Source: CAVOJY01 sp963696405 (GTDB taxonomy: Bacteria > Chloroflexota > Limnocylindria > Limnocylindrales > CSP1-4). From it: a stretch of DNA of 64,000 bases. The stretch covers positions 322,460 through 386,459 of the forward strand of contig CAVOJY010000003.1 of assembly GCA_963696405.1 (NCBI GenBank), written 5' to 3'. A program made the position numbers and the translations under genes. The notes beneath the pieces were generated by a model, which made no database searches, was not told where the DNA came from, and saw only the letters and a program-made list of their open reading frames with translations. Of the stretch, positions 1 to 9,510 are shown piece after piece. The stretch's first letter is position 1, and the number at the start of each line of letters is the position of its first letter.

Positions 1-630
1 AAGGTCGAGGGGATGCGCGCGGTCGTCCAGGGCTACGGCAATGTCGGCTCGCACTTTGCCCTGACCGCGCAGCCCCTCGGCGTCCGGATCATCGCGGTCG
101 GGGATGCCGGTGGGGCCGTCATGAACGATGCCGGCATCGACGCCGTGCAGGCCGCGGCGTGGGTCCAGCGAACGGGAACCATCGCGGGCTTTCCGGGGAC
201 GCGGCCCATCGATCCCGGCGAGCTCCTCGAGCTGGAGTGCGACGTCCTCGTGCCGGCGGCGCTCGAGAACGTCATCACCGGCGAGAATGCCGGCCGCATC
301 CGGGCCCGCATCATTGCCGAGGGTGCCAACGGCCCCACGACTCCCGAGGCGGACCGGATCCTCGAGGGGAAGGGGGTCTTCATGCTCCCCGACATCCTCG
401 CGAACGCCGGCGGCGTCACTGTCAGCTACTTCGAGTGGGTCCAGGACCTCAACCGCGATTTCTGGGACCACGATGTCGTGGTGGAGAAGCTGCGCTCGAT
501 CATGTTCCGCTCCTTCGACGAGGTGTGGGCCATGAGCCAGCGCGAGAAGGTGGACATGCGGACGGCGGCCTACCTGCTGGCGGTCGCCCGGGTCGCCCAG
601 GCCACCGAGGAGCGGGGGATCTACCCCTGA
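1..630 (+). CDS. gdhA: Glutamate dehydrogenase, C-terminal part (cut by window start)
   Basis: The reading frame is open from base 1, so the N-terminal substrate-binding half lies outside the window. What remains is the NAD(P)-binding Rossmann domain of a Glu/Leu/Phe/Val dehydrogenase, with the dinucleotide motif GYGNVGS near the start, then ALEN, AEGANGPTTPEAD and the C-terminal YFEWVQDLNRDFW segment typical of GdhA. The family interconverts glutamate and 2-oxoglutarate plus ammonia in the cytoplasm. It is closely similar to the complete paralogue that follows at 866, so the two are a tandem duplication. The family is clear; coenzyme preference cannot be read with confidence. Confidence 0.93.
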   Translation, partial: KVEGMRAVVQGYGNVGSHFALTAQPLGVRIIAVGDAGGAVMNDAGIDAVQAAAWVQRTGTIAGFPGTRPIDPGELLELECDVLVPAALENVITGENAGRIRARIIAEGANGPTTPEADRILEGKGVFMLPDILANAGGVTVSYFEWVQDLNRDFWDHDVVVEKLRSIMFRSFDEVWAMSQREKVDMRTAAYLLAVARVAQATEERGIYP

Positions 631-865
631 CACTCCTCGGGTCGCCCGGGCCCGCCTGACGCGACCGCAGGTCACCCGACGGAACGGCTCGACCCTCGGC
701 GGAACCGCCTTTCCCGAGGGTAGGGCCACGGGCCGGATGTCCCGCTGTTTCGGGCTGTTCGATGCCGTCCGCCCCATGCCGGCGGGGGTATAGTCCCGGC
801 GATGTGGCGCGCACGGCCGGGCGCCCTCGACGGCCGACCGCGCCCCGATCGGAGGAACACGTCCC

Positions 866-2131
866 ATGACCAGCGAGCAGGTCGGCGCGAAGATCAACGC
901 CTGGGAAGTCGCCCAGCACCAGTTCGACCTGGCGGCCGACCTCCTGGGCCTGGAGCCGGGTATCCGGGAGGTGCTGCGGGAGTGCCGGCGGGAGTTCACC
1001 TGCCACTTCCCGGTGAAGATGGACGATGGCTCCGTCAAGGTGATCACCGGCCACCGCGTCCAGCACAACGTCGTCCGCGGCCCGGCCAAGGGCGGCATCC
1101 GCTACCACCAGGACGTCACCCTCGACGAGGTCAAGGCCCTCGCCATGTGGATGACCTGGAAGTGTGCGGTGGTGGGCATCCCCTACGGCGGCGGCAAGGG
1201 CGGCGTGGTGGTCGACCCCAAGAAGATGAGCCGCCGCGAGCTGGAGGCGATGACCCGCCGCTACACCACCGAGATCAGCGTCCTGATCGGGCCGGAGAGC
1301 GACATCCCCGCGCCGGACGTCAACACCAACTCGCAGACCATGGCCTGGATCCTCGACACGTACTCCATGCACGTGGGGTACACCGTCCCGGCCGTGGTCA
1401 CCGGCAAGCCGGTCAGCCTGGGCGGCTCGGAGGGCCGCAACGAGGCCACCGCCCGCGGCTGCGTGTTCACCATCGTCGAGGCCGCCAAGGACCTCGGAAT
1501 CGACCTCGCCCGGGCGAAGGTGGTGGTCCAGGGGTTCGGCAACGCGGGCTCCATCGCCTCCCAGCTCATGACCCTCGAGGGCTCGAAGGTCGTCGCCGTG
1601 TCGGACTCCACGGGCGGCATCGTGAACGAGGCGGGGCTCGACCCCGACCGCGTCATCGTCTGGAAGCAGGAGCACGGCACGGTCCAGGGCTTCCCCGGCG
1701 CCAGGGACATCACCAACGCCGAGGTGCTCGAGATCCCCTGCGACGTCCTCATCCCGGCGGCGCTGGAGAACCAGATCACCGCGGCGAACGTCGACCGCAT
1801 CGACACGCGGATCGTGGCCGAGGCGGCCAACGGCCCGACCACCCCGGAGGCCGACCGCCGCCTGCACGAGCGCGGCATCTTCATGATCCCCGACATCCTG
1901 GCCAACGCCGGCGGCGTCACGGTCAGCTACTTCGAGTGGGTCCAGGACCTCAACCGGGACCACTGGAGCGAGCAGATCGTGAACGCCAAGCTCCGGGAGA
2001 TCATGACCAAGTCGTTCGCCGAGACCCTCGCCATGGCGAAGAAGCGATCGGTCGACATGCGCACGGCCGCCTACCTCCTGGCGGTGGATCGCGTCGCCAA
2101 CGCCACGGCCCTCCGCGGTCTCTATCCCTGA
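866..2131 (+). CDS. gdhA: Glutamate dehydrogenase
   Basis: Complete 421-residue Glu/Leu/Phe/Val dehydrogenase, the usual length for hexameric bacterial GDH. The N-terminal domain has PAKGGIRYHQDV and the lysine-containing GIPYGGGKGGV segment that binds substrate and catalyses deamination. The C-terminal Rossmann domain has GFGNAGS, then ALENQITAAN and AANGPTTPEAD. The ATG start is supported by GGAGGAA about 10 nt upstream. A TATAGT that could serve as a -10 box lies at 789-794. It is followed by a strong hairpin at 2181-2210. Two adjacent paralogues could form a hetero-oligomer or be differently regulated; that is inference. Confidence 0.96.
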   Translation: MTSEQVGAKINAWEVAQHQFDLAADLLGLEPGIREVLRECRREFTCHFPVKMDDGSVKVITGHRVQHNVVRGPAKGGIRYHQDVTLDEVKALAMWMTWKCAVVGIPYGGGKGGVVVDPKKMSRRELEAMTRRYTTEISVLIGPESDIPAPDVNTNSQTMAWILDTYSMHVGYTVPAVVTGKPVSLGGSEGRNEATARGCVFTIVEAAKDLGIDLARAKVVVQGFGNAGSIASQLMTLEGSKVVAVSDSTGGIVNEAGLDPDRVIVWKQEHGTVQGFPGARDITNAEVLEIPCDVLIPAALENQITAANVDRIDTRIVAEAANGPTTPEADRRLHERGIFMIPDILANAGGVTVSYFEWVQDLNRDHWSEQIVNAKLREIMTKSFAETLAMAKKRSVDMRTAAYLLAVDRVANATALRGLYP

Positions 2132-2180
2132 TCTCGTGGGCGCTCGACGCCCACCCACAACGCACGCAGGCAGTCCCATC

Positions 2181-2210
2181 GGCCGCCGCCCGCTTCCGCC
2201 GGCGGCGGCC
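2181..2210 (+). terminator. GC-rich hairpin after gdhA
   Basis: Perfect 10-bp inverted repeat GGCCGCCGCC / GGCGGCGGCC with a 10-nt loop, 50 nt after the gdhA stop. No long T-run follows, so it may act as a weak intrinsic terminator or as a transcript 3' end. Confidence 0.55.
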
Positions 2211-2282
2211 TCACATTTGCCGGGCCTCATCGACGTCCCTCTGTTCCGCTGACCCGGTCGCGGCCGCGGCATACTAGGTTCC

Positions 2283-3905
2283 GTGAAGATGCCGGTTTCC
2301 GCCGCGGGACGCGCGGGGCTTGCCTCACTCGCCGGGGTCGCCTGTCTCGGGGGCACAACCGCGCTGATCGCCGCTCTCGAGAGCGTCGTCGGGGTTCCGA
2401 ATGCCTCTGCGGCGTACCTCCTGGCCGTCGTCATCATGGCGGTGGCCTTCGGGACGTGGGCGGCCATCTGCACCTCCGTCGCCGCGCTGCTCCTCTACGA
2501 CTTCTTCTTCGTCCTGCCGTTCTACACGTTCACCATCAGCGACCCGGCCGAATGGCTGAACCTCCTCGTGCTCCTCGGTGTGGGAATTGTCGTCGGGCAG
2601 CTGGCCGCGCTCCAGCGCAACCGCGCCGAGGCGGCCCTCGCTCGGGAACAGGAATCGCGGGCGCTGTTCGAGGTCTCGCGGGCCCTTGCGACCGGCGATC
2701 AGCCTCAGTCGACCCTCCCGGCTGTTGCAGGGTCGCTGCTGGCGCCGTCAGGCATGGACCGGCTGTGGATCGGTCTCGGGTCCACCCCGGTGCAGGAGAT
2801 GATCGCGGGCGAAGCCGGCGAAGGTCGCCGCGGAGCGATGCCGGCAATTCGCATGGTGCTGGCCGGAACACCCGGCTCGACTCCGGCGGGCGGGTGGGTC
2901 CGGATCCATGTGCCGGGTCTTGAGCCGTCCGCGCGAGGGTCGGGCCAGACGGCCTACCAGGTTCCGATTCGGAGCGGCGAGCGCGCCCTCGGTTCGATCT
3001 GGGCGACGCGGACCCGCGGCAGGCGGGTTCCATCGCCTGAACAGACCCGCCTCCTCCAGGGCGCCGCCGACCAGATCGCACAGACGCTCGTGCGGGAACA
3101 GCTCGGTCGGGAGGCGACGAGTGCCGAAGTCGCCCGGCGGAGCGAGGCTGCGAAGAGCGCGCTGCTCGACTCAGTCTCGCATGATCTGCGCACGCCGCTG
3201 GCTTCGATCCGGGCGGCGGCCGGCAGCCTCATGGACCCGGCCGTCCGCTGGGAGCCCGACGAGCAGCGGTCAACCGCGGCCGCCATCGACCGCGAGGCGG
3301 AGCGCCTGAACCAGCTCGTCACGAACCTGCTGGACATGAGCCGCATCGAGGCGGGTGCCCTCAAGGCCGTACGGCAGGTGGTGGCGCTCGACGACGTGGT
3401 CGGCGAGGCGCTCGCCCGGCAGGAGGGGGTCCTGGCCGATCGGCGGCTCACAATCGAAGTCACCGACCGGCTGCCGCTCGTGGAGGTTGATCCCCTGTTC
3501 ATGGATCAGATCCTCGCGAACATCCTGCAGAACGCGGCGCGCTACACGCCGACGACGGCACGCATCTCGATCCGGGGCGAGGCGCTGTCCGAGGAGCGGT
3601 TCGTACGCCTCACCGTCGAGGACGAGGGTCCGGGCGTGCCGGACGACGCCCTGCCGCACCTGTTCGACAAGTTCTACCGGGTGCCCCGGCCCCGGGAGGG
3701 TTCGCGGCGAGGCACCGGCATGGGGCTGGCGGTGGTCAAGGGCCTGGCCGAGGCGATGGGCGCTCGCGTCAGGGCGCGCCGCCGGGAACCGGGCGGGCTC
3801 GCGATCGACCTCGACCTGCCAGTGGCCGACCGGCCGCGGCAGATCGACGACAGCGTCGGGGACTCTCCGGCGGCCGAGCCACCCCTGCCGTCGGTGTTCT
3901 CCTGA
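2283..3905 (+). CDS. kdpD: KdpD-like sensor histidine kinase (membrane and kinase half of a split KdpD)
   Basis: 540-residue membrane sensor kinase. Residues about 10-110 contain closely spaced hydrophobic helices of the DUF4118/KdpD membrane type, followed by a GAF-like segment (about 120-260). Next come a HisKA domain with the phosphoacceptor His near residue 300 in SVSHDLRTPLASIR, and a HATPase_c domain with the N-box NILQNAARYT, VEDEGPGVP and RRGTGMGLAVV. The N-terminal KdpD sensor and USP domains are absent here and are encoded separately at 10124-11293. Start is GTG 2283 or ATG 2289. Its stop overlaps the kdpE start (TGATG), so the pair is co-translated. It probably senses potassium limitation or turgor and phosphorylates KdpE. 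Confidence 0.9.
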   Translation: MKMPVSAAGRAGLASLAGVACLGGTTALIAALESVVGVPNASAAYLLAVVIMAVAFGTWAAICTSVAALLLYDFFFVLPFYTFTISDPAEWLNLLVLLGVGIVVGQLAALQRNRAEAALAREQESRALFEVSRALATGDQPQSTLPAVAGSLLAPSGMDRLWIGLGSTPVQEMIAGEAGEGRRGAMPAIRMVLAGTPGSTPAGGWVRIHVPGLEPSARGSGQTAYQVPIRSGERALGSIWATRTRGRRVPSPEQTRLLQGAADQIAQTLVREQLGREATSAEVARRSEAAKSALLDSVSHDLRTPLASIRAAAGSLMDPAVRWEPDEQRSTAAAIDREAERLNQLVTNLLDMSRIEAGALKAVRQVVALDDVVGEALARQEGVLADRRLTIEVTDRLPLVEVDPLFMDQILANILQNAARYTPTTARISIRGEALSEERFVRLTVEDEGPGVPDDALPHLFDKFYRVPRPREGSRRGTGMGLAVVKGLAEAMGARVRARRREPGGLAIDLDLPVADRPRQIDDSVGDSPAAEPPLPSVFS

Positions 3906-4636
3906 TGGCGCCATCCCCGGTGGGGTCCGCTGTGGACGAGGCCGGTCCGCTCATCCTGGTGGTCGAGGACGACGAGGAGACGCGCCGCGGCGTCGTCCGG
4001 AGCCTCAAGGCGCACGGGTACGGGGTCGTGGAAGCCGCGGACGCGGCCGAGGCGCTGCGTCGCTGGGACGCGCGGCGGCCGGACCTGCTCATCGTGGACC
4101 TCGGCCTGCCGGACGTGGACGGGCTCGTCGTCGTGCGGCGCGTGCGGCGTGATGCCACCACGCCGATCCTCATCCTGTCCGCCAGGGACAGGGAACGCGA
4201 CAAGGTCGAGGCTCTCGAGATTGGCGCCGACGACTACGTCTCGAAGCCGTTCGGCATGGCGGAGCTCCACGCGCGGATCCGCGCCGTCCTGCGGAGAGCA
4301 GCCGGACCCACCACTGATCAGCAGGGGCGGATCACGGCCGGCCAGCTGGTCATGGACCTGGCCCGGCACACCGTGCGCGTCGCAGACCGGCCGGTGTCCC
4401 TCACGCCGCGCGAGTACGAGCTGCTCAAGGTGCTGCTCGCCCACGCCGGCCGGATCGTCACCCACGCCCACCTGCTCCGATCCGTCTGGGGTACGCAGTA
4501 CGCGGACGAGGGTCACTACGTTCATGTCTACATCAGCCAGCTGCGCCGCAAGCTCGCGGAGGCCGACCCAGACGGAGCGCTGCGCACCCTGATCGTGAGC
4601 GAGCCGGGCATCGGGTACCGGGTGGAGGCTCCCTGA
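3905..4636 (+). CDS. kdpE: KdpE-type response regulator
   Basis: 243-residue OmpR/PhoB-family regulator. The receiver domain has the acidic pair VEDDEE, the phosphoacceptor Asp near residue 65 in LIVDLGLPDVDG, a conserved Ser in ILSARD and Lys in YVSKPF. The C-terminal winged helix carries LTPREYELLKVL and ends in GIGYRV. It overlaps the stop of the histidine kinase gene by 1 nt and lies upstream of kdpFABC, so it is the expected activator of the potassium-ATPase operon under low K+. Confidence 0.94.
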   Translation: MAPSPVGSAVDEAGPLILVVEDDEETRRGVVRSLKAHGYGVVEAADAAEALRRWDARRPDLLIVDLGLPDVDGLVVVRRVRRDATTPILILSARDRERDKVEALEIGADDYVSKPFGMAELHARIRAVLRRAAGPTTDQQGRITAGQLVMDLARHTVRVADRPVSLTPREYELLKVLLAHAGRIVTHAHLLRSVWGTQYADEGHYVHVYISQLRRKLAEADPDGALRTLIVSEPGIGYRVEAP

Positions 4637-4718
4637 CTCCGTGACCTTGACCGCTTCTTGAGCCCTCCGGGCCGCCGGGCGCGCCCGTTCTCTTGGTCAC
4701 GCGGACTACGTTGGTCTC

Positions 4719-4985
4719 ATGAGCGCCAGGGTATCGAGCGGTGGCGGCCACGTCGAGAACCAGCTTGCCGGCGAGTACCGACAGGTCGCCACCGCGGTTG
4801 CGCTCGTTGCGCGCCAGCCCGGCACCCGCGTGGTCGTAGCCGGGCTGCGCTTCGGGGAGCAGCTGCTGACGGCGTGCGCGTTGCTGGCGGCGGACAGCGA
4901 GGTCCTTCTCGAGCCCCTTTGGTGGCCGGATGACGCGGGCTGCGACCTGCTCGTGCGCTCGGCCGATCGGAGCCCGGGCGCATGA
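4719..4985 (+). CDS. Small protein of unknown function in kdp locus
   Basis: 88-residue ORF starting at ATG 4719. No family is recognised. It is mostly soluble-looking, with an internal Val/Ala-rich stretch (VATAVALVARQPGTRVVVAGL) that could be the beta-alpha-beta core of a small nucleotide-binding-like or USP-like fold, but no motif settles it. Its stop overlaps the start of the next receiver gene by 4 nt (ATGA), which supports real translation and coupling with that gene. A link to potassium signalling is inferred from position only. Confidence 0.6.
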   Translation: MSARVSSGGGHVENQLAGEYRQVATAVALVARQPGTRVVVAGLRFGEQLLTACALLAADSEVLLEPLWWPDDAGCDLLVRSADRSPGA

Positions 4986-5404
4986 ACAAGGAACAGTCGC
5001 CGATCCTCCTGGTCGAGGACGACGAACCGCTCGTGGTCATCCTCGGCCGACACCTCCGTGCGCGGGGCTACGGAGTCACGGCAGTCGAGTCGGCCGAGGA
5101 CGCGCTTGCGCAGCTGGACAGCGGATTGCGACCGCTCCTCGTGCTCCTTGATATCAACCTGCCCGGCGAGACCGGGTGGACGCTTGCGCGCAGCGAGAGC
5201 CTCCGCCGCGCGGGTTCCCCGCCTGTCGTGGTGGTCAGTGCGACCCAAATCAGTCCCGAGCGCCTGCACGAGTACGGGATCGCCGGCTACCTTCCCAAGC
5301 CGTTCGCCCTCGACACGCTCATGGCGACCGTCGAGCGGCTCAGCGGCGGAGCAGTGACCCCTGCCGCCGGGTCCGCGGGCGAAGGGGGGATCGATGCTCT
5401 TTGA
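4982..5404 (+). CDS. Stand-alone response regulator receiver protein
   Basis: 140-residue single receiver domain without an output domain. Visible features are the acidic patch LVEDDEP, the phosphoacceptor Asp near residue 57 in LLDINLPGE, a Ser/Thr in VVSATQ and Lys in YLPKPF, followed by a short Gly/Ala-rich tail. It is translationally coupled to the ORF upstream, and the small membrane peptide gene begins inside its 3' end. Its position between kdpE and kdpF suggests a phosphate sink or additional input for the split KdpD system; this is inference. Confidence 0.85.
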   Translation: MNKEQSPILLVEDDEPLVVILGRHLRARGYGVTAVESAEDALAQLDSGLRPLLVLLDINLPGETGWTLARSESLRRAGSPPVVVVSATQISPERLHEYGIAGYLPKPFALDTLMATVERLSGGAVTPAAGSAGEGGIDAL

Positions 5405-5486
5405 CCTGTCCATGGTCGGCCTCATGCTGGCCTGGGCGCTGGCCTTCGGCGGCCTGGTGTGGCTGTGCCGGAGGCTGGCCCGGTGA
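5394..5486 (+). CDS. Tiny single-TM membrane peptide upstream of kdpF
   Basis: 30-residue ORF: a hydrophobic helix (MVGLMLAWALAFGGLVWLC) followed by a basic end (RRLAR), so N-out/C-in by the positive-inside rule. It starts within the last codons of the receiver gene, after GAAGGGGGG, and its last codons overlap the GTG start of kdpF by 4 nt. This chain of overlaps argues that it is translated. It resembles KdpF in size and layout but lacks the RPE tail. It may be a second accessory subunit of the Kdp complex. Confidence 0.55.
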   Translation: MLFDLSMVGLMLAWALAFGGLVWLCRRLAR

Positions 5487-5572
5487 ACGTCATTGACCTG
5501 GTGGGCGGCGCCGTCGCCGTTCTGATTGCCCTCTACCTCTTCTGGACGCTCCTGCGGCCGGAGGACTTCTGA
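5483..5572 (+). CDS. kdpF: KdpF, small subunit of potassium-transporting ATPase
   Basis: 29-residue peptide starting with GTG: one transmembrane helix (VAVLIALYLFWTLL) and the KdpF-like tail RPEDF. KdpF stabilises the KdpABC complex in the membrane. It overlaps the preceding tiny ORF by 4 nt and is directly followed by kdpA, the normal operon order. Confidence 0.85.
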   Translation: MNVIDLVGGAVAVLIALYLFWTLLRPEDF

Positions 5573-7289
5573 GTGATGGCGAACCTGCCGGCGATAGTCC
5601 AGGCGGCCACGCTCGTGGTTGCGATCCTGCTCGTGACCCGCCCCCTGGGCGGCTACATCCGCCGGGTGATGGACGGCGAACGCACGTTCCTCTGGCCGGT
5701 CTTCCGCCCCGTCGAGCGCGGCATCTACCGGGTGCTCGGCGTCGACGAGAAGGTCGAGCAGCGCTGGACGGAGTACGCCATCTCGGTCCTCGTGTTTGCG
5801 TTCGTTGGCATCTTCGTTCTCTACGTCCAGCAGCGCATCCAGGGCGTGCTGCCGCTCAACCCGACTGGTTTCGGTCCCGTTGGGCCCGACCTCGCCTTCA
5901 ACACGGCGACCAGCTTCGAGACGAACACGAACTGGCAGAACTACGCGGGCGAGTCCACCATGTCCTACCTGACGCAGATGGCCGGGCTCGCCGTGCGGAA
6001 CTTCACCTCCGCCGCCATGGGCCTGGTCGTCGCCATCGCCCTCGTGCGCGGGCTGGTGCGGCGGTCCGCCGGGACGATCGGCAACTTCTGGGTCGACCTC
6101 ACGCGCTGCACGCTCTACATCCTCCTGCCCATCGCATTCATCGCTGCGCTGCTCCTCGTGTCACAGGGAGTCGTCCAGACCCTCAACCCGTACACGACGG
6201 TGCATACGCTCCAGGGCGGCGACCAGACCATCGCCGTGGGGCCATTCGCCTCGCAGGAGTCGATCAAGGAACTCGGCAACAACGGCGGAGGCCCGTTCAA
6301 TGCGAACTCGGCCCACCCCTTCGAGAACCCGAATCCCCTGACGAACTGGCTGGAGATGTTCCTCATCCTGCTGATCCCGTTCAGCCTGACGAACACGTTC
6401 GGCCGCATGGCGGGGGACGAGCGGCAGGGCTGGGCGCTCTTCGCGGCAATGATGGCCATCCTGGTCGTCGCGTCGAGTCGTGGCGATGGGCAGCGAGATG
6501 CGCGGGAACCCCCTCTATCCGGCCGGGCTGGACACCGCCCTCGGCAACATGGAGGGCAAGGAGATCCGTTTCGGCGCGGCCGGGGGAGGACTGTGGGCGG
6601 CCGTCACGACCGGCACGAGCACGGGCGCCGTGAACGCCATGCATGACAGCTTCCTGCCCATCGGCGGGCTCGTGCCCGTGTTCCTGATCCAGCTCGGCGA
6701 GATCGCCCCTGGGGGCATCGGGGCCGGCCTCTACGGGATCCTCATCTTCGGCGCCATCCTGGCCGTGTTCATCGCCGGCCTCATGGTGGGGCGGACTCCG
6801 GAGTACCTGGGCAAGAAGATCGAGTCGTACGAGGTCAAGATGGCGATGCTCGGCGTCCTCGCCATGGCTGCCAGCATCCTGGTCTTCACCGCCATCGCGA
6901 CCGGCACGCAGGCCGGACGTGCCGGCCCGCTGAACGCCGGGCCGCACGGCTTCAGCGAGATCCTCTACGCCTTCTCGAGCCAGACGGGAAACAACGGATC
7001 CGCCTTTGCGGGCCTCACCGGGAACACCGCCTTCTACAACCTGACCGGCGGGTTCGCCATGCTGATCGGGCGCTTCGCGCTGATCATCCCGGCCCTTGCG
7101 ATCGCGGGTTCCATGGCTGCGAAGCGGCGGGTCGCGCCGTCGCTTGGGACGTTCCCCACGACCGGCCCTCTGTGGGTCGGTCTGCTCCTGGGGACCGTGC
7201 TCATCGTCGGGGCTCTCACCTTCTTCGCGGCGCTGTCGCTGGGACCCGTCGTCGAGGAGCTCCTCATGCAGGCCGGGAAGGTGTTCTGA
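5573..7289 (+). CDS. kdpA: KdpA, potassium-binding channel subunit (one frameshift)
   Basis: Polytopic KdpA of about 570 residues, interrupted by one frameshift near 6470-6480: the first frame reads to VVASS and the next resumes at VAMGSEMRGNP. All four selectivity-filter-type segments are visible: SFETNTNWQNY, NNGGGPFNANSAHPFENP, GTSTGAVNAMHDSF and SQTGNNGSAFAG. KdpA forms the K+ pore of the KdpFABC P-type ATPase. Start is GTG 5573 or ATG 5576. The break sits within a conserved region of an otherwise complete operon, so it is probably a sequence error. Confidence 0.93.
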
Positions 7290-7291
7290 TC

Positions 7292-9502
7292 ATGATCGGG
7301 CAATCCGTCGCGGACCGGCTGAAGGCGCCGCTGCTACGGTCCGTCATCGACACGCGGAGCGGCACCCGGCGCATGCGCCGTGTCGAGCGCAAATCGGGGG
7401 CTGGCACAACGGGCGCGCCGCGGGGTGCGCGAGGCGTCTTCGACCCGCAGCTCCTGCGTGCTGCCCTCCTGCCTGCCCTCCGCAAGTTCGACCCCCGCCA
7501 GCTGTACCGGAACCCCGTGATGTTCGTGGTCGAAATCACGGCGGTGCTGGTCACGCTCGTGTCGATCGTCGATCTGGCCGGTGTGCTGCCCGCCGCACCC
7601 GGCGAGGTGGGGCGGTCGCCGGGCTTCGAGATGCAGATAGCCGCCTGGCTCTGGCTCACCGTGTATTTCGCGACCTACGCGGAGGCGCTCGCCGAGGCAC
7701 GCGGCAGGGCGCAGGCGGCCACCCTCCGGCGGACGCGCGCGGAGACGGTCGCGCACCGGCGCCTGCCCGACGGCGGGACCGAGGACGTGGGCTCGTCCGC
7801 GCTGCGCGCCGGCGACGTCATCGTGATCCGGGATGGCGAGACGATCCCTGGCGATGGCGACGTGATCGAGGGGGTGGCCTACGTCAACGAGGCGGTGATC
7901 ACCGGCGAATCGGCGCCGGTGCTCAAGGAGCCCGGCACGGACATCCGCAGCACCGTGACCGGCGGCACGCTCCTGGTCAGCGATCAGCTGGTGGTGCGTA
8001 TCACGGCGAACCCGGGCGAGACGTTCCTCGACCGCATGATCTCGCTGGTCGAGGGCGCGAAGCGCCAGCGCACCCCCAACGAGATCGCGCTGTTCATCCT
8101 GCTTTCGGGCCTGACGATCGTGTTCCTGCTGGCCACGGCGACGCTCCGACCGTTCGGGCTGTATGCCGACGCGCCGCTCGGGATCGTGGTCCTGGCCGCG
8201 CTGCTCGTGTGTCTCATCCCCACGACCATCGGCGGCCTCCTGTCGGCGATCGGCATCGCCGGCATGGACCGCGTCGCCCGCTTCAACGTGCTCGCCATGA
8301 GCGGACGCGCGGTGGAGGCGTCTGGCGACGTGGACGTGATCCTCCTCGACAAGACGGGGACGATCACCTTCGGCAACCGGCTCGCCTCGCGGATCGTCCC
8401 GCTGCCCGGCGTCGACGAGCGGGAGGCCGTCGAGGCCGCCCTGTTGACCTCCCTCGACGACGAGACGCCCGAAGGGCGATCGATCGTCGAGCTGGCCCGG
8501 GGACTCCTCCGGCAGTACGTCCCGGCCGGCCCCGGCGCAGGGGCCAATCCGTCGCCCGGCGGCGCGGCGGTCGCCACCGTGGTGCCCTTCTCCGCCCAGT
8601 CGCGCACGAGCGGGGTCATCCTGGAGGACGGCACGGTGCTGCTGAAGGGCGCCGTGGATGCCATTCGGGAGGCGCTCGAGGGCGATCCGCCGGCCGAGCT
8701 CGAAATCATCGGCAACGAGATCGCGGCGCAGGGCGCCACGCCGCTGGCCATCCGGCGGAACGGGCGGGCCCTGGGGGTGATCGAGCTCAAGGACACCGTG
8801 AAGCCCGGGCTGCGCAAACGGTTCGACGAGCTTCGCAGCATGGGAATCCGCACGGTCATGGTGACCGGCGACAACCCGCTGACCGCCAGGACCATCGCCG
8901 AGGAAGCCGGGGTCGACGACTTCCTGGCGCAGGCAAAGCCCGAGGACAAGATCGAGCTGATCCGGCGAGAGCAGGCGGAGGGTCACCTGGTCGCCATGAC
9001 CGGCGACGGCACGAACGACGCGCCGGCGGTCGCGCAGGCAGACGTCGGGCTGGCCATGAACAGCGGCACGTCGGCCTGCAAGGAGGCGGCCAACATGGTT
9101 GACCTCGATTCGGACCCGACCAAGCTGATCGAGGTCATCGCCATCGGCAAGCAGCTGCTCATCACCCGCGGGGCCATCACCACCTTCAGCATCGCGAACG
9201 ACGTCGCCAAGTACTTCGCGATCCTGCCGGCGATGTTCATGGTGGCCTACCCGGAGCTCTCGGCGCTCAACGTCATGAACCTGGCGACACCGGAGAGCGC
9301 GATCCTGTCGGCCGTCATCTTCAACGCGCTCATCATCATCGCCCTCGTGCCGCTCTCGATCCGGGGCGTCGCCTATCGCGCTGCGCCCGCGGCCGAACTG
9401 CTCCGGCGCAACCTGCTGATCTACGGGGTCGGCGGGATCATCGCCCCGTTCCTTGGCATCAAGCTCATCGACGTGGTCATCACGTCGATCCACCTCGCGT
9501 AG
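7292..9502 (+). CDS. kdpB: KdpB, potassium-transporting P-type ATPase subunit
   Basis: 736-residue P-type ATPase catalytic subunit. The phosphorylation motif DKTGTIT has its Asp near residue 353; TGES in the actuator domain, MVTGDNPLTA and the hinge TGDGTNDAPA are all present. About 50 basic and low-complexity residues at the N-terminus precede the first helix region, longer than in classical KdpB. ATG 7292 was chosen because it lies just after the kdpA stop. It hydrolyses ATP to drive K+ uptake through KdpA. Confidence 0.96.
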   Translation: MIGQSVADRLKAPLLRSVIDTRSGTRRMRRVERKSGAGTTGAPRGARGVFDPQLLRAALLPALRKFDPRQLYRNPVMFVVEITAVLVTLVSIVDLAGVLPAAPGEVGRSPGFEMQIAAWLWLTVYFATYAEALAEARGRAQAATLRRTRAETVAHRRLPDGGTEDVGSSALRAGDVIVIRDGETIPGDGDVIEGVAYVNEAVITGESAPVLKEPGTDIRSTVTGGTLLVSDQLVVRITANPGETFLDRMISLVEGAKRQRTPNEIALFILLSGLTIVFLLATATLRPFGLYADAPLGIVVLAALLVCLIPTTIGGLLSAIGIAGMDRVARFNVLAMSGRAVEASGDVDVILLDKTGTITFGNRLASRIVPLPGVDEREAVEAALLTSLDDETPEGRSIVELARGLLRQYVPAGPGAGANPSPGGAAVATVVPFSAQSRTSGVILEDGTVLLKGAVDAIREALEGDPPAELEIIGNEIAAQGATPLAIRRNGRALGVIELKDTVKPGLRKRFDELRSMGIRTVMVTGDNPLTARTIAEEAGVDDFLAQAKPEDKIELIRREQAEGHLVAMTGDGTNDAPAVAQADVGLAMNSGTSACKEAANMVDLDSDPTKLIEVIAIGKQLLITRGAITTFSIANDVAKYFAILPAMFMVAYPELSALNVMNLATPESAILSAVIFNALIIIALVPLSIRGVAYRAAPAAELLRRNLLIYGVGGIIAPFLGIKLIDVVITSIHLA

Positions 9503-9510
9503 GGGGCGCC

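Noticed and set aside
500..2473. A 657-codon minus-strand ORF antisense to the gdhA genes (also 7334-9493 and 29316-31424)
   Set aside because: These are GC-rich shadows of well-supported plus-strand genes, with Arg/Asp/His-biased composition and no known motifs.
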